Assembly (NCBI RefSeq): GCF_005870025.1 | Contig: NZ_VATA01000058.1 | Coordinates: 1-40,741 of the forward strand | Direction of reading: 5' to 3' | From: Poseidonocella sp. HB161398 | GTDB lineage: Bacteria > Pseudomonadota > Alphaproteobacteria > Rhodobacterales > Rhodobacteraceae | Length of the DNA stretch: 40,741 nucleotides | Shown: positions 35,378-40,741 of the stretch, one piece after another | Numbering within the stretch: position 1 is the first letter of the stretch | How the letters are laid out: the number at the start of each line of letters is the position of its first letter | The notes under the pieces: model-generated | The model's database searches: none | Seen by the model: only the letters and a program-made list of their open reading frames with translations | Told to the model about the DNA's origin: nothing | Program-made: the position numbers and the translations under genes

Positions 35378-36352
35378 TCACTGCGGCCTGATGTCATTGT
35401 CCTCGACCAGCTTGCCCATCCGCTCCGTCTCCTCGGCGATGAACTGCTGCACCTCCTCCAGGTCGTAGTCCTGGGTGACGAGATCGCGGGCGTTGAGCTG
35501 GTCCATGACCTTGTCCGAGGCCATTGCCTCGCGCACCGCCGCGTTGAATTTCTGCAGGATCGCCGGATCGGTCCCGGCCGGGGCCACCAGCACGTTGAAC
35601 TCGCCGATCGAGACCGGATAGCCGAGCTCGGTCAGGGTCGGCACGTCGGGGAACATCTTCGAACGCTCGGGCGAGGCGGTGGCGAGGATGCGCATCGTGC
35701 CGGCCCGGGCATGCTCGCCCACCGTCGAGGTGTTGACGATCAGCAGCGGCAGCTGCCCGGCGATGGCATCGGCGGTGGCCAGCGCCGCGCCGCGATAGGG
35801 GGCATGGGTCATCTCCACCCCCGCGGCCTGCTCGAAGAGCTCGGCGGAGAAATGGCTGGCCTGGCCGACCCCGCCGGTGCCGTAGATCACCGCCCCCGGC
35901 TCCTGCGCGGCCGCGACCAGGTCGTCGAAAGTCTGGATCGGCGAGCTGGCGGGCACCGACCAGGACACGACCGAGCGCCACATGAAGGCGACCGGCACCA
36001 GGTCCTTCTCGGTGTCATAGGGCAGGCTCGGCATCATCGCCGGGTTGGCGGCATGCGAGGTGAAGACGATCCCGAACGTGTAGCCGTCGGCCGGGGCCTT
36101 CGCCACCGCATCGGTCGCCACCACCCCGGCGCTGCCCGGCTTGTTCTCGATCACCACCGGCTGGCCGAGCCGCTGCGAGAGCGGCTCCTGCAGGAGCCGC
36201 GCGATGCCGTCCGTCGTGCCGCCGGGCGCCACCGGCACGATGATCTTCACCGGCTGGCTCGGCCAGTCCTCCTGCGCGAAGGCCGATGCGGCCGGGACGG
36301 CCGCGGCTGCGGCCAGGGCGAGCGCGATCAATGCGCGTTTCGTTACTGCCAT
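35378..36352 (-). CDS. tctC: Tripartite tricarboxylate-type transporter, substrate-binding protein (TctC/Bug family)
   Basis: A 324-residue Bug-family receptor. The signal peptide ends at AFAQ (about residue 27). WPSQPVKIIVPVAPGGTTDGIARL is the family start, with the ligand-binding loop PGGTTD; VIENKPGSAGV follows. GGGAGGA lies ahead of the ATG. Bug receptors usually bind carboxylates such as citrate or sugar acids; with two enolase-superfamily enzymes upstream, a sugar acid is the best guess. Confidence 0.93.
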   Translation of the reverse strand: MAVTKRALIALALAAAAAVPAASAFAQEDWPSQPVKIIVPVAPGGTTDGIARLLQEPLSQRLGQPVVIENKPGSAGVVATDAVAKAPADGYTFGIVFTSHAANPAMMPSLPYDTEKDLVPVAFMWRSVVSWSVPASSPIQTFDDLVAAAQEPGAVIYGTGGVGQASHFSAELFEQAAGVEMTHAPYRGAALATADAIAGQLPLLIVNTSTVGEHARAGTMRILATASPERSKMFPDVPTLTELGYPVSIGEFNVLVAPAGTDPAILQKFNAAVREAMASDKVMDQLNARDLVTQDYDLEEVQQFIAEETERMGKLVEDNDIRPQ

Positions 36353-36389
36353 GGTATCCTCCCATTTGTGGCAAATGTTCCGGCCCGCG

Positions 36390-37478
36390 TCAGAACAGGT
36401 CGCGGAACTCCGGCGACAGGCCGAGGCCGTGGCCGGGCCGTTCGGACAGGTGGAAGCACCCGTCGCGGAACTCGGGCAGCCCGTCGAAGAGCGGCCAGAG
36501 CCATTCCTTGTATTCGCAGATCAGCCCGTTCGGCACGGCGGCCACGGCATGGGCCTGCAGCTCGGGCAACAGGTGCGAGACCACGGGCAGGTTGGCGCCC
36601 TCGGCCATGGCCGCGATCTTGCGCCAGGCGGTGAAGCCGCCGGCCTGCATGATGTCGACCATCAGGATGTCGACCGAGCGGTGGCGGATCATGTGCTCGA
36701 ACGGGGCGACGCCCCAGTTGCTCTCGCCCGCCATCACCGGCGCAGCCAGCGCATCCGTCACCCGCGCCAGCCCGGCGAAATCGGTGTAGCGCACCGGATC
36801 CTCGAGGATCGACAGGCGGATGCCCGCCTCCTGCAGCTGGTGGCCGGTATCGACCGCCTCGTGCACCGACCAGAGCTCGTTGGCATCGACCTGCAGCCGC
36901 ACGTCCGGGCCGAGCGCCTCGCGGGCGATCCGCGCGCGCGCCACCTCGCGGGCCGGGTCGTGCCCGCCGGGCAGCGCCAGGTGCAGCTTGGCATGGCGGA
37001 ACCCGTCGGCGGCGATTTTCGCCGCGGACTCGGCCAGCACCTCGTCGGTCAGGCCGCGATGGAGCTGGCCCGAGGAATAGGCCGGGATGCTGCTCCGCGC
37101 CCCGCCGAGGAGCTTCCACAGGGGCAGGCCGGCCGCCTTGCCGATGATGTCCCAGCAGGCCATGTCGATCGCCGAAAGCCCGACCCGGAAGAGCCCGACA
37201 TCCTCCAGCTTGTAGACATGGCGCATCAGCTGCGCGGCGATCGCCTCGGGGCGCGCGGCATCCGCCCCCGGAAGCTGTCCCGCCAGCTCTTCGGTCGCCG
37301 AAAGCAGCGCGGCGGTCAGCCCGCCATGCAGGAAGCCCACGCCCAGCCCCTCGATCCCGCCGGCCTCGACCTGCACCGCCACGACCTGGCGCGTCTTCGG
37401 CTGGCGCGCGGCGGCCAGCGTGGCCCCGTCGGCGTCATGGACCTCGGCCAGGCGGACCCGGACATTCGATATCTTCAC
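36390..37478 (-). CDS. Enolase-superfamily protein, mandelate racemase subgroup (KxH variant)
   Basis: A 362-residue protein. Metal ligands are D198 (VDANE), E226 (LEDP) and E252 (AGES). The catalytic dyad is D275-H302 (SHLLPE), with E322 behind. Spacings E226-E252 (26), E252-D275 (23), D275-H302 (27) and H302-E322 (20) equal those of mandelate racemase. K164 is kept, but the second lysine of KxK is H166 (KLH). This points to one-sided proton abstraction, such as acid-sugar dehydration, rather than racemisation. GTG 37478 is chosen since GAGGAAAG precedes it; ATG 37502 has no ribosome site. Follows the other enolase-family gene. Confidence 0.88.
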   Translation of the reverse strand: MKISNVRVRLAEVHDADGATLAAARQPKTRQVVAVQVEAGGIEGLGVGFLHGGLTAALLSATEELAGQLPGADAARPEAIAAQLMRHVYKLEDVGLFRVGLSAIDMACWDIIGKAAGLPLWKLLGGARSSIPAYSSGQLHRGLTDEVLAESAAKIAADGFRHAKLHLALPGGHDPAREVARARIAREALGPDVRLQVDANELWSVHEAVDTGHQLQEAGIRLSILEDPVRYTDFAGLARVTDALAAPVMAGESNWGVAPFEHMIRHRSVDILMVDIMQAGGFTAWRKIAAMAEGANLPVVSHLLPELQAHAVAAVPNGLICEYKEWLWPLFDGLPEFRDGCFHLSERPGHGLGLSPEFRDLF

Positions 37479-37511
37479 GTCTCTTTCCTCTTTTCGATGC
37501 ATCCGCGCGGC

Positions 37512-38747
37512 TCAGGCGCAGGTCTTTCCGGTCACGCGGCGACCGAGATCGGGCCGCGCCAGCACCTCCGGGCTCAGCGCCGCGCCGATCCCCGGCGTCC
37601 GGGTCGGGCGGATATGGCCGTTCTCCACCTCGGGCAGCGCGGTCATCGCCGCGCGGTAGAACCCCTCTAGATGCGAGCGCACGGTCTCGGCGAAGATCGC
37701 GTTGGGCGACGCGGCCATCAGCTGGAGATTGGCCAGCAGCGTCACCGGCCCGGTGCAGTCATGGGGCGCGATGCAGCGGTTGTGGATCTGCGCCAGATGG
37801 GCGATCCGCTGGCCCTCGGTCAGCCCGCCTACCCAGGCCATGTCGAAATTGGCCACGTCGATGGCGCCGCGGGCGAACATCTCGCGGTACCAGGCGGTGG
37901 TGCCAAGCGCCTCCGACCCCGCGAGACGGCTGCCGGTGGCGCGGTGATAGGCGGCCAGGTCGTCGAAATTGTCGGTGGCGAAGGGGTCCTCGTGCCAGAA
38001 GATCCCGTACGCCTCGGCGGCCCGCGCGATCTCCAGCGCCGCGGCAGGCTGCCAGAGGCCGTGATACTCGATCATGACATCCATCGCGTCGCCGGTCTCG
38101 CGGCGGATCTCCTCGATCGTCCAGAGCGCGTCCTTCATCCCGGCGGCGTCGATATAGCGGCCCCGGCTGCGCAGCGCATGCACGTCGAAGGGCCAGATCT
38201 TCATCGCGGTGATGCCCTCGTCGAGCAGTTCGCGGGCCAGCCGCGCGGGCTCGTAGACCTGCATCAGCAGATCCTCGTGCCGCCCGATGCGGCCGGGCGC
38301 CGGATCGCTGCGCGAATAGATCTGGCTGTTGTAGCCGCTGCGGACCTTGTTGTTGTAGGCGGAGTTCGCGCAGGTGTTGTAGAGCCGGATCTCGCTGTTG
38401 ACGAAGCCGCCGAGCAGCATCGCGACCGGCTGGCCCATCGCCTGGCCGCAGAGATCCCACAGCGCGATATCGACCGCCGAATTGCCCCTCAGCTCGACCG
38501 AGCGGGTCGGGAAGCCCTGGAAGTGGTTGCCGATGTCATGGCGGATCGCCTCGTGCAGCGCGGTGCGCTGCATCGGGTCCTTGCCGATCAGGAAGGGCGC
38601 GCAGGTCTCGTGCACATAGGCCGCCACCGCCTGCGGGTTGCGGAAGGTCTCGCCCAGTCCGACCAGCCCCTCATCCGTGTGCAGGCGGACCCAGAGGAGG
38701 TTGCTGAATTCCTCGATCTGGATGGTTTCGACGCCGGTAATCTTCAT
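37512..38747 (-). CDS. Enolase-superfamily acid-sugar dehydratase-like protein (DgoD/ManD-like)
   Basis: A 411-residue mandelate racemase subgroup protein. Metal ligands: E227, E253 (HEDPF) and E279 (GSEALG). Residue E227 sits in IEYHG with H229 two on; in D-galactonate and D-mannonate dehydratases the matching DxH histidine is the acid that helps the hydroxyl leave. The D302-H329 dyad has the standard 27-residue spacing. The usual base lysine is K183 in KIW. First gene of the leftward operon, GGGAGGA ahead of the ATG. Likely dehydrates a sugar acid brought in by TctCBA; the exact sugar is unknown. Confidence 0.88.
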   Translation of the reverse strand: MKITGVETIQIEEFSNLLWVRLHTDEGLVGLGETFRNPQAVAAYVHETCAPFLIGKDPMQRTALHEAIRHDIGNHFQGFPTRSVELRGNSAVDIALWDLCGQAMGQPVAMLLGGFVNSEIRLYNTCANSAYNNKVRSGYNSQIYSRSDPAPGRIGRHEDLLMQVYEPARLARELLDEGITAMKIWPFDVHALRSRGRYIDAAGMKDALWTIEEIRRETGDAMDVMIEYHGLWQPAAALEIARAAEAYGIFWHEDPFATDNFDDLAAYHRATGSRLAGSEALGTTAWYREMFARGAIDVANFDMAWVGGLTEGQRIAHLAQIHNRCIAPHDCTGPVTLLANLQLMAASPNAIFAETVRSHLEGFYRAAMTALPEVENGHIRPTRTPGIGAALSPEVLARPDLGRRVTGKTCA

Positions 38748-38922
38748 GTACTGCAGTCCTCCCTGGTGCGGAGATTAGTTTTAATTAGTCCTAATGAGTC
38801 AATGAGTCTTTCTTGGAGAACCGACGGTTCGCGTTTTAATGGCTGTAATTGCGTGAGAAAAATTCCATGGACGGGACGAGGGTTTACTGATATTTACTAA
38901 TTAGGAAACAACCGGAGGAAGA
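38748..38922. promoter_or_regulatory. Divergent promoter region with paired repeats and a palindrome
   Basis: AT-rich. ATTAGT occurs at 38774-38779 and 38784-38789; its complement class ACT(A/G)AT occurs at 38886-38891 and 38896-38901. Each pair is spaced ten bases, one helical turn, and the pairs face each other, each close to one divergent gene. AATGAGTC is tandemly repeated at 38793-38808. GAACCGACGGTTC at 38818-38830 is a perfect odd palindrome. A rightward promoter may use TTGGAG 38813-38818 and TTTAAT 38835-38840; a leftward one may use TTGACT at 38802-38797. Confidence 0.5.
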
Positions 38923-39609
38923 ATGCCCGACGATTTCGCCGCCATGGCCTATCGCCGCCTGTCCGAGATGATCGCGGGGCCCGACTGGGCGGAGGGGGGC
39001 AGGCTGCCGCCCGAGGACGCGCTGTCGCGCAGTGTCGGCGTGTCGCGTCCGGTGCTGCGCCGCGCCCTGGCAGAGCTGCGCGCCGAGGGGCGCATCACCT
39101 CGCGGCGGGGCTCGGGCAATTTCGTCCGCCCGCGCGAGACGGAGGTCCCGCCGGAGGAGGGCGAGGGCACGGTGCGCAATCTCGGCGAGCTGGAGCAGTG
39201 CCTGCTCTTCCGCCAGGTGGTCGAGGCCGAGATCGCTGCCGCCGCCGCGCTGCGTGCCACCCCCGCCGATCTGCGCCGGCTAGCGGAGGCCAATGAGCGG
39301 CTCTCGGTCAGCTCAGGCACCGGCAGCCTCTTCGAGGAGGATTTCGCCTTCCATCTGGAACTGGCCCGGGCGACCGGCAATGTCTTCTTCGAGCGCGCTC
39401 TGACCGGGATCAAGCCGCAGGTCCGGCTGGCCTACGAATTCGGGCGCAAGCTGCGCACCGTCGCGCTGAACGAGACCTCGACGCGGGTGGTGGCGGAGCA
39501 TTCCAAGGTGCTCCGGGCGATCCGCGCGGGTGATGCCGAGGCGGCACGCGCGGCGATGCGCGACCATCTCGGCGCCGGCATCGCCCGGCTCTTCGGCAAC
39601 GAGCCCTGA
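38923..39609 (+). CDS. GntR family transcriptional regulator (FadR/FCD subfamily)
   Basis: A 228-residue regulator: winged helix-turn-helix near residues 8-72 (LPPEDALSRSVGVSRPVLRRAL and the RGSGNFV wing) and an all-helical FCD domain from about 85 (metal-linked ligand pocket, e.g. DFAFHLELARATGN and VVAEHSKVLRAI, with H near 198). CGGAGGAAG precedes the ATG. Divergent from the enolase-TctCBA operon, which it very likely controls; FCD-type regulators commonly sense sugar acids or carboxylates, in keeping with the operon. Confidence 0.92.
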   Translation: MPDDFAAMAYRRLSEMIAGPDWAEGGRLPPEDALSRSVGVSRPVLRRALAELRAEGRITSRRGSGNFVRPRETEVPPEEGEGTVRNLGELEQCLLFRQVVEAEIAAAAALRATPADLRRLAEANERLSVSSGTGSLFEEDFAFHLELARATGNVFFERALTGIKPQVRLAYEFGRKLRTVALNETSTRVVAEHSKVLRAIRAGDAEAARAAMRDHLGAGIARLFGNEP

Positions 39610-39691
39610 CCGCGCATCCCCCGCCTCGGCAAGCGCCGGCACGGGTGCTCGCGTCCCCAGGCATCCCGGGCGGAACGCCCATTGGCCAAAG

Positions 39692-39723
39692 CTCCGGCCC
39701 CGCTCGCGCGGGGCTTTTATTTT
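39692..39723 (+). terminator. Intrinsic terminator after the GntR gene
   Basis: GCCCCGC (39697-39703), loop TCGC, GCGGGGC (39708-39714), then TTTTATTTT. The stem can extend outward through AAAGC/GCTTT. This is the clearest rho-independent terminator in the window; it isolates the superoxide dismutase gene. Confidence 0.9.
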
Positions 39724-39725
39724 AG

Positions 39726-39775
39726 CAAGTCATTACTTGACAAAATGGGTGGAAAAGTTTTCAAAGTACGTACTT
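39726..39775 (+). promoter_or_regulatory. Palindrome-rich promoter of sodB
   Basis: TTGACA at 39737-39742 is a consensus -35, but no good -10 is at 16-18 bases. Three dyads surround it: CAAGT-CATT-ACTTG (39726-39739), GAAAAGTTTTC (39752-39762) and AAGTACGTACTT (39764-39775). These could be binding sites for iron or redox regulators, but they do not match a TGA-N9-TCA iron-rhodo box. Confidence 0.5.
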
Positions 39776-39826
39776 GTTAAAAGTACTGGCGCCGCGCCCG
39801 CGGCCGGCCGGGAAAGGAGACCTCCC

Positions 39827-40429
39827 ATGGCATTCGATCTGCCCGCCCTCGACTATTCCGCCGCCGCCCTTGCCGGGCGCGGCATGAGCCAGGAAACGCT
39901 GGAACTGCATCACGGCAAGCACCACCAGGCCTATGTCACCGCGCTCAACGGCTTCGTTGCGGCCGATGACAGCCTCAAGGGCAAGACCCTCGAGGAGATC
40001 GTCACGGCCACCTATGGCGACGCCGCGCGCCAGGCCGTGTTCAACAATGCGGGCCAGCACTGGAACCACACCCATTTCTGGCAGGCGCTGGCCCCCTGGG
40101 GCGGCACTGTCCCGGGCAGGCTCGAGGCGAAGCTGAGCGAGGATTTCGGCTCGGTCGCGGCCTTCAAGGACGCGTTCAAGGCGGCAGCGACCGGCCAGTT
40201 CGGCTCGGGCTGGGCCTGGCTGATCCAGAAGGAGGACGGGCGGCTGGCGGTGACGAAGACGCCGAACGGCGCGAATCCGCTGGCCACCGGCGAGGGCAGG
40301 GCGCTTCTCGGCCTCGATGTCTGGGAGCACAGCTACTACGTCGATTTCCGCAACCGCCGGCCCGACTACGTGACGAACTTCCTGGACCAGCTGGCGAATT
40401 ACGATTTCGCCGAGGCCAACCTCGCCTGA
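39827..40429 (+). CDS. sodB: Superoxide dismutase, Fe type
   Basis: A 200-residue Fe/Mn superoxide dismutase. Metal ligands are H28 (LELHHGKHH), H81 (WNHTHFW), D164 and H168 (LDVWEH). Q77 in the N-terminal domain (AGQHWNH) is the position that marks iron-type enzymes, and GSGWAWL near 126 is a family mark. AAAGGAGA precedes ATG 39827; the longer upstream frame crosses the terminator and promoter. No signal peptide, so cytoplasmic. It removes superoxide, giving hydrogen peroxide and oxygen. Single-gene unit. Confidence 0.95.
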   Translation: MAFDLPALDYSAAALAGRGMSQETLELHHGKHHQAYVTALNGFVAADDSLKGKTLEEIVTATYGDAARQAVFNNAGQHWNHTHFWQALAPWGGTVPGRLEAKLSEDFGSVAAFKDAFKAAATGQFGSGWAWLIQKEDGRLAVTKTPNGANPLATGEGRALLGLDVWEHSYYVDFRNRRPDYVTNFLDQLANYDFAEANLA

Positions 40430-40435
40430 GACGGG

Positions 40436-40482
40436 TCCGGGGCGAAGGTGAGTTCTAATCCGGTTGCGACATAGGTTCGGGT
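40436..40482. repeat. Probable outer end of the IS30-family element
   Basis: The stretch between sodB and the transposase stop should contain the terminal inverted repeat. CTAATC (40455-40460) pairs with GATTAG (40486-40491) as a small inverted repeat that may be part of the end or a terminator. The exact tip and target duplication cannot be set without the other end. Confidence 0.35.
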
Positions 40483-40741
40483 TCAGATTAGCCTGGCGAG
40501 TTCCTCGCGGAAAGCCTCGGCCGGGGTCCGGTAGCCCAGGCACTTCCTCGGCGTTGCGTTGAGGCGGTCGCAAATCGACCTCATGGATCGGTTTGGGAGC
40601 GCCGACACCGCGGTGTCGCGGGGCAGGTAGCGGCGGACGCGGCGGTTCAGGTTCTCGACCTGGCCCTTCTGCCACGGCGCCTGGGGATCACAGAACCATG
40701 CCTCGGTGCCCATGCCGGTGCCGAGTTCGCGCCACGAAGTG
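40483..40741 (-). mobile_element. IS30-family transposase, C-terminal part (cut by window edge)
   Basis: About 86 codons of the C-terminal catalytic region. CDPQAPWQKGQVENLNRRVR holds the last acid (E of VEN) of the DDE triad, and RRYLPRDT and LNATPRKCLGYRTPAEAF are typical IS30 endings. The frame is open to the window edge, where SWRELGTGMGTEAWF precedes; the element therefore continues past 40741. Its 3' end lies 54 bases from the sodB stop, so the element inserted just behind sodB without breaking it. Confidence 0.9.

Overview
The window is about 40.7 kb of very GC-rich, densely coding DNA. Codon use with G or C at the third position, short AT-rich promoter islands, an FNR-type box, a DUF1127 protein, a NarK-type nitrate transporter start, tripartite tricarboxylate transport and an iron-type superoxide dismutase all fit an alphaproteobacterium. 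A Rhodobacterales member (Paracoccus or Rhodobacter relatives) is the best guess. That is inference from protein style; no 16S or other marker is present.

Left part (1-7838). The window opens with the 5' end of a leftward nitrate/nitrite transporter gene and a small DksA-type zinc-finger protein. A leftward cluster follows that looks like quinone/electrophile detoxification: ring-cleaving dioxygenase, alpha/beta hydrolase and two pirins, divergent from a LysR regulator. Next come a tiny leftward membrane microprotein, a hybrid histidine kinase translated from a GTG that overlaps the stop of a 24-codon leader ORF, and a small exported cysteine-rich protein.

Middle and right part (8018-38922). 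This is a run of four nutrient-uptake cassettes, each with its own transporter, enzymes and local regulator. (A) A polar amino acid ABC transporter with a D-threonine aldolase/D-serine dehydratase family PLP enzyme, a RidA enamine deaminase and an IclR regulator. (B) A peptide-type ABC transporter with a serine hydrolase, a gamma-glutamyltransferase-family protein and an AbrB-type membrane protein, divergent from a second IclR regulator; a GTTTCG/CGAAAC inverted repeat lies between them. (C) A branched-chain-type ABC transporter with a metal-ligand-deficient M19 dipeptidase homologue, preceded by a TetR regulator; related operators lie in front of both transcription units. (D) A tripartite tricarboxylate-type transporter (TctCBA) behind two enolase-superfamily enzymes of the mandelate racemase subgroup, divergent from a GntR/FadR regulator. 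A MipA/OmpV porin-like protein and a LysE exporter separate A from B. A membrane permease plus mini-thioredoxin pair, with an FNR-type class II promoter, separates B from C.

Right end. After a clear intrinsic terminator there is an Fe-type superoxide dismutase with a palindrome-rich promoter, then the C-terminal part of an IS30-family transposase running off the window. No rRNA, tRNA, CRISPR array or prophage was recognised. The most interesting biology is the set of self-contained scavenging cassettes, especially cassette A (a plausible D-hydroxyamino-acid to 2-oxoacid route with RidA clean-up) and cassette D (paired acid-sugar dehydratase-like enzymes with altered catalytic residues).
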